NCBI GenBank assembly: GCA_963824905.1
Contig: CAWGRH010000004.1
Location: 1-64,000 of the forward strand
Origin: JAJPKK01 sp963824905
GTDB taxonomy: Bacteria; Pseudomonadota; Alphaproteobacteria; Rhizobiales; Xanthobacteraceae
DNA length: 64,000 nucleotides
Reading direction: 5' to 3'
Part shown: in pieces, positions 16,226 through 25,073 of the stretch
How positions within the stretch are numbered: position 1 is the stretch's first letter
Layout: the number at the start of each line of letters is the position of its first letter
Program-made: the position numbers and the translations under genes
The notes under the pieces: generated by a model
The model's database searches: none
What the model was told of the DNA's origin: nothing
Seen by the model: the letters and a program-made list of their open reading frames with translations, nothing else

Positions 16226-17107
16226 CTAGCCCACGCCGAACTTCTTGAAGGCCTTGCTCATCCACGAGCCCTTGTTCTCCTGGGGCTCGACGCCGCCGCT
16301 GTGGACGAGATTGTAGGCGTCCTTATACCAGTCGCTGTCGGGGAAATTGTGCCCGAGCACCGCGGCGGCGGTCTGCGCCTCGGGGAGGATGCCGAGCGCC
16401 ACGTAGCACTCGGTCAGGCGGTAGAGCGCCTCCTCGACGTGGCGGGTGGTCTGGTATTGCGTCACGACCACCTTGAAGCGGTTGATCGCGCCGATGAAGT
16501 TCTTCTGTTTCTGATTGAAGCGGCCGACGTCCATCTCCTTGGCGGCGATCTGGTCGCGGGCGAGCTCCATCTTCTTGCGCGCGGCCGCGGCGTATTCGCT
16601 GTTCGGGAATTTGCGCGTCACCTCGTCGAGCGCGGCGATCGCCTTCTCGGTGCGGCCCTGGTCGCGGCTCACGTCCGGGATCTGGTCGTAATGGGAGGCG
16701 CCGATGAGATACATCGCATAGGCCGCGTCGGAGCTGCTCGGGTGCAGCGCGATGTAGCGCTTCGCCGCGGTGATCGCCTCGTCGTACTGGCGGCCGTCGT
16801 AGTAGGCGTAGGCGGACATCAGCAGCGCCTTGCGCGCCCAATCCGAATAAGGAGACTGGCGGTCGACCTCCTCGAATTTCTTGGCCGCTTCCTTGGGGTC
16901 GTGCTTCTCGTTGAGGAGATAGACGCCTTCGTTGTAGAGCCGGTCAGCCGGGACGTCCTTGACGATCTCGGCTTCCTTGTCGCCGCCGAACAGGCCGCCA
17001 TTGGCGCAGCCCGCGACAAAGGCGAGAAGCGGCAGCAGCAGCACGAGCCGCGCGACCACGAATTCGCGGCGGCGCAGGCGAGCCACGGTGAGTGAACGCT
17101 TGTGCAT
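16226..17107 (-). CDS. bamD: Outer membrane protein assembly factor BamD
   Basis: A 293-residue lipoprotein. The N-terminus has a basic stretch, a hydrophobic core and the lipobox VAGC with the lipidated Cys34. The mature part opens ADRLYNEGVYLLNEKHDPKEAAKKFEEVDRQ and continues as about five TPR-like helix pairs, including YPSSPYSDWARKALLM-like and HPSSSDAAYAMYLIGASHYDQ segments typical of BamD/ComL. It is part of the BAM complex that inserts beta-barrels such as the porin at 1.4 kb. ATG 17107 is chosen because it alone gives a signal peptide; gggggа-type G-rich sequence lies about 13 bases upstream. It is the last gene of the minus-strand run after lpxC. Confidence 0.93.
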   Translation of the reverse strand: MHKRSLTVARLRRREFVVARLVLLLPLLAFVAGCANGGLFGGDKEAEIVKDVPADRLYNEGVYLLNEKHDPKEAAKKFEEVDRQSPYSDWARKALLMSAYAYYDGRQYDEAITAAKRYIALHPSSSDAAYAMYLIGASHYDQIPDVSRDQGRTEKAIAALDEVTRKFPNSEYAAAARKKMELARDQIAAKEMDVGRFNQKQKNFIGAINRFKVVVTQYQTTRHVEEALYRLTECYVALGILPEAQTAAAVLGHNFPDSDWYKDAYNLVHSGGVEPQENKGSWMSKAFKKFGVG

Positions 17108-17270
17108 GTCCGTCGAACATCCCCCGCTTCGGCGCCGCTGACGACAGCACCAACCCCCCGTCACCCAGCGGGCGACATGAGGCTCCCGGTCCAAAGACTT
17201 AAGGGGACATTCGGCCCGGAATGTGGCGGGGCCGCAGCAGGGCTGTGGAAGGGCCGGAGCCGTGTGGCTT

Positions 17271-18224
17271 TCAGGAAACGTCCGGCCCGAACACCGGCAC
17301 CACCATTCCGGTGGCGACGTCGGCCTGTCCGCGTTGACGCCGCGCGATCTGGCCGGCATCGACATAGGTCCAGGCTGAGGCATCGGCCATCAGGGCGCAC
17401 AGCACGGCATGGTTGAGCTTGTGGCCGCCGCGGATCGAGCGATAGGCCCCGAGCAGCGGGGCTCCGGCGAGCGCGAGGTCGCCGACGGCGTCCAGCGCCT
17501 TGTGCCGCACGAACTCGTCGGGGTAACGCAGCCCCTCGGCGTTGAGCACCCGGTTCTCCGAGACGACGAGCGTGTTCTCGAAGGTCGCTCCGAGCGCATA
17601 GCCGGCGCTCCATAGCTTGGAGACGTCGCGCATGAAGCCGAAGGTCCGGGCGCGGGCCACTTCCCTGCGGAAGGTCTCTGGCGTCAGGTCGAAGGCGATG
17701 TGCTGGCGGCCGATCAGCGCGTTGTCGAAGGCGATCTCGATCTCGAGGCGGAAGCCGCGCGGATAGGGCCGCAACTCGCCGAAGCAGTCGCCGCGGGCGA
17801 CCCGGATCGGTTTCAGGATCTGGATGTAGCGGCGGGGCGACGCAAGGGTCACGATCCCAGCCTGCTCGATGGCGGAAACGAAGGCGGCAGCGCTGCCGTC
17901 CATGATCGGCACTTCCGGCCCGTCGATCTCGACCAGCGCATTATCGACGCCGAGCCCGGACAGGGCGGCGAGCACATGCTCGGCAGTCGAGCAGAGCGGC
18001 CCGTGGGCATCGCCGAGAACAGTCGCAAATTCGGTCGCGGTCACCGCACGTACGTTGGCGCGGACCTCCCGGTCGGGGGCCCCGTCGGCGCCGGTGCGCA
18101 CAAAGCTGATGCCGTAATTCTCGTCGGCGGGATGGATCGTCAAGGTGACCGGAAGGCCCGAGTGGACCCCGATCCCGGTGACCGTCGCGGTTTCGCGAAG
18201 CGTAGTCTGCCTGGCGGCTTTCAT
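17271..18224 (-). CDS. lpxC: UDP-3-O-acyl-N-acetylglucosamine deacetylase
   Basis: A 317-residue zinc amidase of lipid A synthesis (the committed step, deacetylating UDP-3-O-acyl-GlcNAc in the cytoplasm). It begins RQTTLRETATVTGIGVHSG, carries the first zinc histidine in STAEHVLAALSGLGVDNAL, DGPEVPIMDGS, and the HKxxD motif in PDEFVRHKALDAVGDLALAG. The length matches the family. ATG 18224 is the start; longer in-frame starts lack conserved sequence. It follows ftsZ in gene order, a common arrangement, but a strong terminator separates them, so it probably has its own promoter in the 440-base gap. Confidence 0.96.
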   Translation of the reverse strand: MKAARQTTLRETATVTGIGVHSGLPVTLTIHPADENYGISFVRTGADGAPDREVRANVRAVTATEFATVLGDAHGPLCSTAEHVLAALSGLGVDNALVEIDGPEVPIMDGSAAAFVSAIEQAGIVTLASPRRYIQILKPIRVARGDCFGELRPYPRGFRLEIEIAFDNALIGRQHIAFDLTPETFRREVARARTFGFMRDVSKLWSAGYALGATFENTLVVSENRVLNAEGLRYPDEFVRHKALDAVGDLALAGAPLLGAYRSIRGGHKLNHAVLCALMADASAWTYVDAGQIARRQRGQADVATGMVVPVFGPDVS

Positions 18225-18662
18225 ATTCACCGTTTCCAACCTATTCCGGTTTTGCCACGGACTCGTTTTCCGACGCGCAATTCCCGACTTGGAAAGATGT
18301 GGAAAGCCCGACTTGAAGAACTGACACCATGATCCGCCACCAAGACGCACCGCCTCAATCGCACGCTGCGGCCAAGCAAACGCTCAACGCACCGCACACG
18401 ATCGGCTGTGATTTCTGGTTGTTTTTCGGAAGATGGCGCAAGTGCCCCAATCCCCAACGGGATCCCCCATGATTTCCCCTCACCATCATCATAACCGCAC
18501 CTTGAAACCAGACCAACTCACGCTTTTTTACTGACTGTTACTCCGTTTTGGACGGCATTAGGCCACGTTGTTGCCATAGGCGCAGGGCACTGTCCACCAC
18601 TTGCGTGGTGCGTTGCACACGTTCAAAATCACTTGATGTAACAGAAGCTTACAGAGAAAAAA
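18225..18662. other. ftsZ-lpxC intergenic region
   Basis: About 440 bases with no gene. It is less GC-rich than its flanks, especially 18480-18660. It must hold the lpxC promoter (reading leftward). Apart from the ftsZ terminator at its right edge I see no repeat or RNA. Confidence 0.5.
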
Positions 18663-18687
18663 CGGGCCCCGGAAAACCGGGGCCCGC
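18661..18687 (-). terminator. Rho-independent terminator after ftsZ
   Basis: A perfect 10-bp stem cgggccccgg / ccggggcccg (18663-18686) with a 4-base loop. Read on the minus strand it is followed by a run of six T and lies just after the ftsZ stop codon at 18693. Confidence 0.92.
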
Positions 18688-18692
18688 TGTTC

Positions 18693-20471
18693 TCAGGTCG
18701 CCTGCCGCCGGAGGAAAGCGGGGATATCGAGCTGGTCGTCCTCGCTTGCGTGTGGCAGCGGAGCCGGGCGGCCGTGGGCGTCGAGCCCCTGCGGTGCACC
18801 GCGCTTGGCGAACTCCGACACCTGGTCTCCTGACCGCGGCTCTGCCGGGCGCGGCCGCATCGGCGGACGCTCGGCCCGTCGCGCCGGCTCGGGCGCACGC
18901 GTCTCCCTCTGCTCGGCCTCCGGCTCGTCGTCGCGCCGGCCGAGACCGACGGCGGCGAGGCGTTGCAACAGGGTGAGCCGCCGCTTCTCCGGATGCTCCG
19001 GCTCCGGCATCTCGCCTCGCCGCGCCCGGTACTCGTTCTGACCGGGGACTGGCATGTCCTCGAAGGTCGGCATCATCCGCGGGGCGCGGTTTGCCGGACG
19101 CTCGGGCTGCGGCGGGATGAAGACCTTGGGCAGGCCGCTCTCGGCCGGCGCCGGCGCTGCCGGCCGCGTCGGGTCGGCGAACAGGCTCGGCTTGGGGGCG
19201 GCCGGCGACGGGGTGAGCGCCGCCGCGACCGCCGCGGCGGCCATGAGGTCTGCCCGCTGCTGGGGCGGCGGAGGAGCGATGGGCTGTGGCGCCGGCTGCG
19301 GCGCAGTACCGTGCGTCTCCGCTGCCTCGACGGTCCGGGCGTTGTCCGCCTTGAGCCGCAGAGCCAACTCGGCAATGCGGCGCTCGTGGTCCTCGGCCGA
19401 CTTCGCCTCCGCGGCGACACGCTGCGCGGCCGGGGCGGCGGGAGCCGCTGGCCGCGCTTGCGGCGGGGCCGGGATGGCCGCGGCCGGGCGCGCGGCGGCA
19501 CCGGTCGCGATGTCGACGCCGGTCGCCACCACCGAAACCCGGATGATGCCGTCGAGGCTCTCGTCGAAGGTCGCGCCGACGATGATGTTGGCGTCGGCAT
19601 CGACCTCCTCGCGGATGCGGGTGGCCGCCTCGTCGACTTCGTAGAGCGTGAGGTCCTTGCCACCGGTGATCGAGATCAGGAGGCCGCGGGCGCCGCGCAT
19701 CGACACGTCGTCGATCAGCGGATTGCAGATCGCCGCCTCGGCGGAACGCAACGCGCGCTTTTCGCCGGAGGCTTCGCCGGTGCCCATCATCGCCTTACCC
19801 ATCTCGCGCATCACCGCACGGACGTCGGCGAAGTCGAGATTGATGAGGCCTTCCTTGACCATCAGGTCGGTGATGCAGGCGACGCCGGAATAGAGCACCT
19901 GGTCGGCCATCGCGAAGGCGTCGGCGAAGGTGGTCTTCTCGTTGGCGACCCGGAACAGGTTCTGGTTCGGAATGATGATCAGCGTGTCGACGCTCTTCTG
20001 CAGTTCGACGATGCCGCCCTCTGCGACCCTCGCCCGGCGCTGGCCTTCGAAGTGGAACGGCTTGGTGACGACGCCGACGGTGAGGATGCCGAGCTCGCGC
20101 GCCGCGCGCGCGACCACCGGAGCAGCGCCGGTACCGGTGCCACCGCCCATGCCGGCGGTCACGAACACCATGTGGGCCCCGGTGAGATGATCGCGGATCT
20201 CGTCGATCACCTCCTGGGCGGCGGCGCTGCCGACGTCGGGCTGGGAGCCCGCGCCCAATCCTTCGGTCGCCTGGACGCCCATCTGGATGATGCGCTCGGC
20301 GCGCGACATGGTCAGCGCCTGGGCGTCGGTGTTGCCGACGACGAAGTCGACACCCTGCAGCCCCGCATTGATCATGTTGTTGACGGCGTTACCGCCCGCG
20401 CCGCCGACACCGAAGACGGTAATCCGCGGCTTCAATTCGCGGATGTCGGGAATCTTCAAATTGATGCTCAT
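18693..20471 (-). CDS. ftsZ: Cell division protein FtsZ
   Basis: A 592-residue tubulin-like GTPase that forms the Z-ring. The GTP-binding core occupies about residues 1-330, with GVGGAGGNAVNNMI near residue 21, the tubulin signature GGGTGTGAAP at 109-118, and the T7 region NLDFADVRAVM. Residues about 340-575 form a long linker rich in Pro, Ala and Arg, and the chain ends in the conserved FtsA/ZipA-binding peptide DQLDIPAFLRRQ. The length is far above E. coli FtsZ (383) but normal for Hyphomicrobiales. It is the last gene of the dcw run before a strong terminator, 85 bases after ftsA. Confidence 0.98.
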   Translation of the reverse strand: MSINLKIPDIRELKPRITVFGVGGAGGNAVNNMINAGLQGVDFVVGNTDAQALTMSRAERIIQMGVQATEGLGAGSQPDVGSAAAQEVIDEIRDHLTGAHMVFVTAGMGGGTGTGAAPVVARAARELGILTVGVVTKPFHFEGQRRARVAEGGIVELQKSVDTLIIIPNQNLFRVANEKTTFADAFAMADQVLYSGVACITDLMVKEGLINLDFADVRAVMREMGKAMMGTGEASGEKRALRSAEAAICNPLIDDVSMRGARGLLISITGGKDLTLYEVDEAATRIREEVDADANIIVGATFDESLDGIIRVSVVATGVDIATGAAARPAAAIPAPPQARPAAPAAPAAQRVAAEAKSAEDHERRIAELALRLKADNARTVEAAETHGTAPQPAPQPIAPPPPQQRADLMAAAAVAAALTPSPAAPKPSLFADPTRPAAPAPAESGLPKVFIPPQPERPANRAPRMMPTFEDMPVPGQNEYRARRGEMPEPEHPEKRRLTLLQRLAAVGLGRRDDEPEAEQRETRAPEPARRAERPPMRPRPAEPRSGDQVSEFAKRGAPQGLDAHGRPAPLPHASEDDQLDIPAFLRRQAT

Positions 20472-20556
20472 GGCTTACCTCTCGAGTGCGCGGGCGGCCT
20501 CGACCGCCGAATGTCGCTGGCCGGGCCGCGGCCAGTTGGTGTTTGCCGGTCCATTG

Positions 20557-21879
20557 TCAGAAGCTTTCTCGAAGCCATCGTCCGACCCGAGCGATGTAGC
20601 CGCCGGTCCCCGCCGTGGAGTGCCGCATTCGTCGCGGTTCGTAGTGTTCGTGGTGTGCTGCCTGCGGGTAGACCAGGAGACCGGCCGCCGCCGCGAAGGC
20701 CGGCCCTTTGGCAGCCTCCGGCAGTCCGGAAATGCCGAGCGGCCGGCCGACCCGCACCGGGCGGCCGAGAATGCTCGTCGCAAGCTCCGGTAGCCCGGTA
20801 AGCTGGCAGGCGCCGCCGGTCAGGATGACCCGGCCGCGCGGCTCGGCGGCAAAGGGCGAAGCAGTGAGCCGGTCCCGCAGGATTTCGAGGATTTCCTCGA
20901 CCCGCGGCTTGATGATGCGCGTCAGGGCCGCGCGCGACACCGTCCGCGACGGCTCGCGTTCATCCCCACTGAGCGCCATCACCTTGATCATGTCCCGCTC
21001 GTCCGCTCCCCCGGCGAGTACACTGCCATAGAGCGTTTTGATTCGCTCGGAATCGTGCACGCTGGTGTTGAGGCCCCGCGCGATGTCAAGGGTGACGTGG
21101 CGTCCGCCCAACGCGAATCCGTCGGCGTGAATGAACCGCCCATCCGAAAATACCGCCAGCGACGTGGTTCCCGCGCCCATGTCGATGACCGCGGCGCCGA
21201 GATCGGCCTCGTCGTCGGCGAGCGTCGCGAGGCTCGCCACATAGGGACCGGCGACCATCGCCTCGATCAGGAGATGGCAGCGCTCGACTGCGAGCATCAG
21301 GTTGCGCACCGGCGCCATGTCGGCGGTCACGAGGTGCATGTCGACGCCGAAGCGCGACGCCAGCATGCCGCGCGGATCGCGCACGCCGCGGACCTCGTCG
21401 AGGATGTAGCCGATCGGGAGCGAATGCAGCACGACGCGGCCGTCGCGGGCCGACTGCCGGCCGCCGGCGGCGAGGACGCGGGAGATGTCCTTGTCGGCGA
21501 TGTGACCGGAGGGGAGCTCGACCGTCGAGGTCAGGTGCTCGCTCGCGATCCGTCCCGACGACATCGAGACGATGACCGACTCGACCTGGCACTTGGCGCT
21601 GCGCTCGGCGAGGTGGACGGCGTAGCGCACCGCCTCCTCGGCCTGGCTGAGGTCGACCACGGTGCCCGCCTTCATGCCGCGCGCTTCGGTGTGGCTGAAG
21701 CCGATGACGTCGATCGCATGGCTGCGCCGCCGCAGCACCTGCTGCGGTCCACGCGGCTTCAGGCGCGCGATCAGGCAGGCGATCTTGTCGGTGCCGACAT
21801 CGACCGCAGCGACGAGCGCGGTGCGCTTGGGCGCGACCGGCTTCATCTTCGGGGTGCGGCCGTAGTTAAGTGGGCTCAT
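20557..21879 (-). CDS. ftsA: Cell division protein FtsA
   Basis: A 440-residue actin-like protein that anchors FtsZ to the membrane. ATPase motifs are AVDVGTDKIACLIAR (phosphate 1), IDMGAGTTSLAVFSDG (phosphate 2) and ILTGGACQLTGLPELA (adenosine). The 1C domain lies between about residues 95 and 175. The C-terminus ends in an amphipathic helix-like GRWLRESF, the membrane-targeting tail. It overlaps the end of ftsQ by 14 bases, so it is translated from the same mRNA. Confidence 0.97.
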   Translation of the reverse strand: MSPLNYGRTPKMKPVAPKRTALVAAVDVGTDKIACLIARLKPRGPQQVLRRRSHAIDVIGFSHTEARGMKAGTVVDLSQAEEAVRYAVHLAERSAKCQVESVIVSMSSGRIASEHLTSTVELPSGHIADKDISRVLAAGGRQSARDGRVVLHSLPIGYILDEVRGVRDPRGMLASRFGVDMHLVTADMAPVRNLMLAVERCHLLIEAMVAGPYVASLATLADDEADLGAAVIDMGAGTTSLAVFSDGRFIHADGFALGGRHVTLDIARGLNTSVHDSERIKTLYGSVLAGGADERDMIKVMALSGDEREPSRTVSRAALTRIIKPRVEEILEILRDRLTASPFAAEPRGRVILTGGACQLTGLPELATSILGRPVRVGRPLGISGLPEAAKGPAFAAAAGLLVYPQAAHHEHYEPRRMRHSTAGTGGYIARVGRWLRESF

Positions 21880-22861
21880 GCGTTGCCGCCTTCAACTTCT
21901 GCTGCTTTTTCTTGGCGGCTTCGTCGCGGGCCTGGGCCGCGGCGTCGGAGAGCTGCACGGTCACCCGGTCGGGCAACCGCAGATCGACGATGGTGATGTC
22001 GCGGCTCGACAGTTTCGCGCCGCGGTCGAGCTCGGCGAGCTGCGCGAGCGCCTTGTCGAGATCGAACTCCGGCAGCCTCACGTCGACGCTGTTGCGGAGC
22101 CTCAGATTCCACCGCCGCTCGGCGACCAGCACCGCGGCGCTGACGTTGTCGCGCAGCTGCGGGAAGCGGGCGAGCAGGCGCAGAAAATCGGCCGCGCGCA
22201 GCTCCGCCCCGGTGCCGACCAGGAGCGGAAGCTTCGTATAGGGCGCGGCGACATAGGGGTCGAGCACGGTGCCGTCCTCAGCGATGACGCCGATCCGCCC
22301 CTCCTTCTGCCACAGCGCGAAGGGCGCGCGCTCGGTAATCGAGATCACCAGCCGGTCGGGGAGCAGCTTCTGCACGGTGGCTTCGGCGATCCAGGGATTG
22401 GTCTTGAGGCGGGCGCGCGCATCGGCGACGTCGAAGAACAGCAGCGAGGCGCGGCCGGTGACGCCGGCGGTCGCGAGAATCTCCTCGCGGTTGAGATGAT
22501 GCTGGCCGGTAAGCGCCACCGCCGCGATGCTGAAGCCGACGCTGTTCGCCGCCATGTCGCGGGCGTCGCGCAGGAAGTCGATCACCTTGTCGACGTGGCC
22601 GCCGCGCACCGCGCCGTAACCGCCGCTCGCGGCGAGGATGGCGATGGTCGCGGCAAGCCCGGCTCGCCGCGGCAGCCGCGAGATGCGCTCTGCCCACCGG
22701 TCGAGCCAGCGGTCGATCGCGCGCCGCCGCCCGGACGGCTCGACCACGCGCACCCCACCGCGCCTGCCGGCGCGCTGACGCCGCGAAACGGCATTCGCAG
22801 GGCTCGTGGCCGACTGCGAAGGCTCGATCAGCGGTCCAGCGCGGCGTCCTCCACCATCCAT
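21866..22861 (-). CDS. ftsQ: Cell division protein FtsQ
   Basis: A 331-residue bitopic protein of the divisome core (FtsQLB). A basic N-terminal tail of about 60 residues is followed by a transmembrane helix (RAGLAATIAILAASGGYGAV), a POTRA domain beginning FSIAAVALTGQHHLNREEIL, and the beta domain with WIAEATVQKLLPDRLVI. ATG 22861 lies inside the ddl coding end, giving a 34-base overlap; a longer in-frame start at 23023 would run deep into ddl and is not supported. The C-terminus is rich in Lys and Gln. Confidence 0.93.
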   Translation of the reverse strand: MDGGGRRAGPLIEPSQSATSPANAVSRRQRAGRRGGVRVVEPSGRRRAIDRWLDRWAERISRLPRRAGLAATIAILAASGGYGAVRGGHVDKVIDFLRDARDMAANSVGFSIAAVALTGQHHLNREEILATAGVTGRASLLFFDVADARARLKTNPWIAEATVQKLLPDRLVISITERAPFALWQKEGRIGVIAEDGTVLDPYVAAPYTKLPLLVGTGAELRAADFLRLLARFPQLRDNVSAAVLVAERRWNLRLRNSVDVRLPEFDLDKALAQLAELDRGAKLSSRDITIVDLRLPDRVTVQLSDAAAQARDEAAKKKQQKLKAATHEPT

Positions 22862-23751
22862 GAGACCAGCTCTTCGAAAGGAATACCCGCGTAAGCCGCG
22901 AGCTCCGGCACAAGCGACGTTTCGGTCATGCCAGGCTGTGTGTTGACCTCGAGGCAAGCTAACCCCTCGGTCCCCTCCATGCGGTCGTCGTAACGAAAAT
23001 CCGCACGGCTCACACCCCGACACCCGAGCGCCTTATGCGCCAGGACAGCCAGTCTTCGGACTTCTTGGTAAATATTCGGTTTAAGAGGTGCCGGAAGAAG
23101 GTGTTTAGACCCTCCCGGAGCGTATTTTGCTTCGTAATCGTAGAATTTTACCGTCGGCACGATCTCGATGACCCCGAGCGCGACCTCGCCCATCACCGCG
23201 CAGGTCAGTTCCTTGCCGGCGATATAGCGCTCGCACAGGAGCCGTTCGCCGAACGACCAGTCGGGCCGGGTCAGCTCCTGAGGCGGATGCTCATGGGCTT
23301 CGGTGACGATGAAGACGCCGACGCTCGACCCCTCGGCAATCGGCTTGATGACGTAGGGCCGCGGCAACGGATGCCCCTTCGCAGCGTCCTGGCGCGACAC
23401 CACCATGCCGGCGGGGACCGGCACCCCGGCATTGGCCATGGCGACCTTGGCGACGTCTTTCTGCATCGCCAGCGCCGAGGCGAGCACCCCGGAATGGCTG
23501 TAGGGGATCTGCAGGATTTCGAGGATGCCCTGCATCGTGCCGTCCTCGCCCGGCCGGCCGTGCAGGACGTTGAGGGCCACGTCGGGCTTGAGGTTCGCCA
23601 ATACCGTCGCGATGTCACGGCCGACATCGACGCGGGTGACCGGATATCCCCGCCGCTCGAGCGCGCCTGCGCAGGCGGCGCCCGAGCGCAGCGAGACCTC
23701 GCGTTCTGCGGACCAGCCCCCCATGAGAACGGCGACGTGCTTGGTGGTCAT
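22828..23751 (-). CDS. ddl: D-alanine--D-alanine ligase
   Basis: A 307-residue ATP-grasp enzyme that joins two D-alanines for the peptidoglycan stem. Motifs include HVAVLMGGWSAEREVSLRSG, LHGRPGEDGTMQGILEI, the ATP-grasp AEGSSVGVFIV loop and the metal-binding C-terminal CLEVNTQPGMTETSLVPE. ATG 23751 follows a gggggatgag site. It lies between murB and ftsQ, as in other alphaproteobacterial dcw clusters, and overlaps ftsQ. Confidence 0.97.
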   Translation of the reverse strand: MTTKHVAVLMGGWSAEREVSLRSGAACAGALERRGYPVTRVDVGRDIATVLANLKPDVALNVLHGRPGEDGTMQGILEILQIPYSHSGVLASALAMQKDVAKVAMANAGVPVPAGMVVSRQDAAKGHPLPRPYVIKPIAEGSSVGVFIVTEAHEHPPQELTRPDWSFGERLLCERYIAGKELTCAVMGEVALGVIEIVPTVKFYDYEAKYAPGGSKHLLPAPLKPNIYQEVRRLAVLAHKALGCRGVSRADFRYDDRMEGTEGLACLEVNTQPGMTETSLVPELAAYAGIPFEELVSWMVEDAALDR

Positions 23752-23844
23752 CGGCTCATCCCCCAATTCTCGAAGAGCGTTGGCGCCCCGATGCAATACG
23801 CGATTTCCGCTCGCCCGTCCCGGACGGGCCGACACGCAAGTACG

Positions 23845-24765
23845 TCAGGCCGCGACGCCGATCCGCTTGATCTCCCAGTCGAGCTCGACGCCGGAATTGG
23901 CCTTGACGCGAGACCGCACGGTTTCCCCGAGCTCTTCGATGTCGGCGGCGGTCGCGCTGCCGAGGTTGATCAGGAAATTGCAGTGCATGGTGGAGACCTG
24001 GGCACCGCCGACGACGAGGCCGCGGCAGCCGGCGGCGTCGATGAGCTGCCAGGCCTTGTGGCCGGGCGGATTCTTGAAGGTCGATCCGCCGGTACGGCTC
24101 TTGATCGGCTGCGTCGCCTCGCGGCTTTCGGTGATCTTGTCCATCTCGGCGGCGATCACCGCGGGATCGCCGGGCCTGCCCTGGAACAGCGCGTCGGTGA
24201 AGATGACGTCCTCGGGCGCGCCGCAATGGCGGTAGGTGTAGTGCATGTCGGCATTGGTGAAGGTGACGATGCGCCCCGAGCGGTCGACGCCGCGCGCTTC
24301 GACGAGCACGTCCTTCGTCTCGCCGCCATAGGCGCCGCCGTTCATGCGCAGCGCACCTCCGATCGAGCCGGGAATGCCGCGCAGGAACGACAGCCCGGCG
24401 ATCGAGGCTTCTTGCGCGGCGCGCGCGACCTTGACGTCCGGCACCGCCGTTCCCGCGCGCACGCGTTCCCCGCTCTCGACGACGATATCGGAGAAGCCGC
24501 GGCCGAGCCGGATCACGATGCCGGCGACACCGCTGTCGCGAACGATGAGGTTCGATCCGAGGCCGACCACGGTCACCGGCACTTCGGCCGGCAGTCGCGC
24601 CAGGAAATAGGCGAGGTCCGCTTCGTCCTGCGGCGAGTACAGCACCTGGGCCGGGCCACCGACCCGGAACCAGGTCAGCTCGGCAAGCGGCTGGTTGGCG
24701 ATGAGCCGCCCGCGCAGCTCCGGCATCCGCGCGCGCAGGTCGGGAACGAGATCGGGAAAGGTCAT
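23845..24765 (-). CDS. murB: UDP-N-acetylenolpyruvoylglucosamine reductase
   Basis: A 306-residue FAD enzyme that reduces UDP-enolpyruvyl-GlcNAc to UDP-MurNAc. It shows the FAD-binding start LAELTWFRVGGPAQVLY, VVGLGSNLIVRDSGVAG, LSFLRGIPGSIGGALRMNGG, the catalytic-serine block SRTGGSTFKNPPG and the C-terminal NFLINLGSATAADIE. It is separated from murC by a 76-codon gene on the opposite strand, which is unusual for this cluster. Confidence 0.97.
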   Translation of the reverse strand: MTFPDLVPDLRARMPELRGRLIANQPLAELTWFRVGGPAQVLYSPQDEADLAYFLARLPAEVPVTVVGLGSNLIVRDSGVAGIVIRLGRGFSDIVVESGERVRAGTAVPDVKVARAAQEASIAGLSFLRGIPGSIGGALRMNGGAYGGETKDVLVEARGVDRSGRIVTFTNADMHYTYRHCGAPEDVIFTDALFQGRPGDPAVIAAEMDKITESREATQPIKSRTGGSTFKNPPGHKAWQLIDAAGCRGLVVGGAQVSTMHCNFLINLGSATAADIEELGETVRSRVKANSGVELDWEIKRIGVAA

Positions 24766-24833
24766 GCACCCCTCAAAAGCGGCGACGGCGATGGCGCCTT
24801 GCCGCGTGCCGCTGTGCTATATCGCGGGTCATC

Positions 24834-25064
24834 ATGATCAAGTCACTCACAGACGCCCTGAAGTTCGCAGAGACTTGGCCCAAGGAAGACCAGGAAGAAT
24901 TGGCTGAGCATGCGCGCGAAATCGTGGCGAGGCGCTCCGGTGTTTACATGATGTCGGACAAGGAACGGGGGGCCGTCTGCCAAGGCTTGGACGAGGCCGA
25001 TCGGGGGGACTTCGTGCCGGATGAACTTGTCGCCGAGGCGAACAAGCGGCACGGTCAAAGCTGA
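24834..25064 (+). CDS. Small antitoxin-like protein, orphan, inserted in the dcw cluster
   Basis: A 76-residue acidic protein on the strand opposite to all surrounding genes. It begins MIKSLTDALKFAETWPKEDQ, has a helix EELAEHAREIVARR, then MSDKERGAVCQGLDEADRG and the end FVPDELVAEANKRHGQS. The last block (D-R-G-x-F-x-x-D-E-x-V-x-A) is like the C-terminus of small ParD/RelB-type antitoxins, which wrap around a RelE/ParE toxin. No toxin-sized frame follows: murC starts to read from the other side 10 bases later. A good ribosome site is not obvious (preceding bases gcgggtcatcatg). It could be a solitary antitoxin, a remnant or an unrelated small protein. Confidence 0.6.
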   Translation: MIKSLTDALKFAETWPKEDQEELAEHAREIVARRSGVYMMSDKERGAVCQGLDEADRGDFVPDELVAEANKRHGQS

Positions 25065-25073
25065 AGCCACCAA

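Noticed and set aside
18963..20801. A 612-codon plus-strand frame antisense to ftsZ
   Set aside because: It is a composition shadow of ftsZ; it has no ribosome site or recognisable motif.
24843..25073. Minus-strand 76-codon frame opposite the antitoxin-like gene
   Set aside because: It is a mirror shadow; the plus-strand product has antitoxin-like composition, and this one has no motif.
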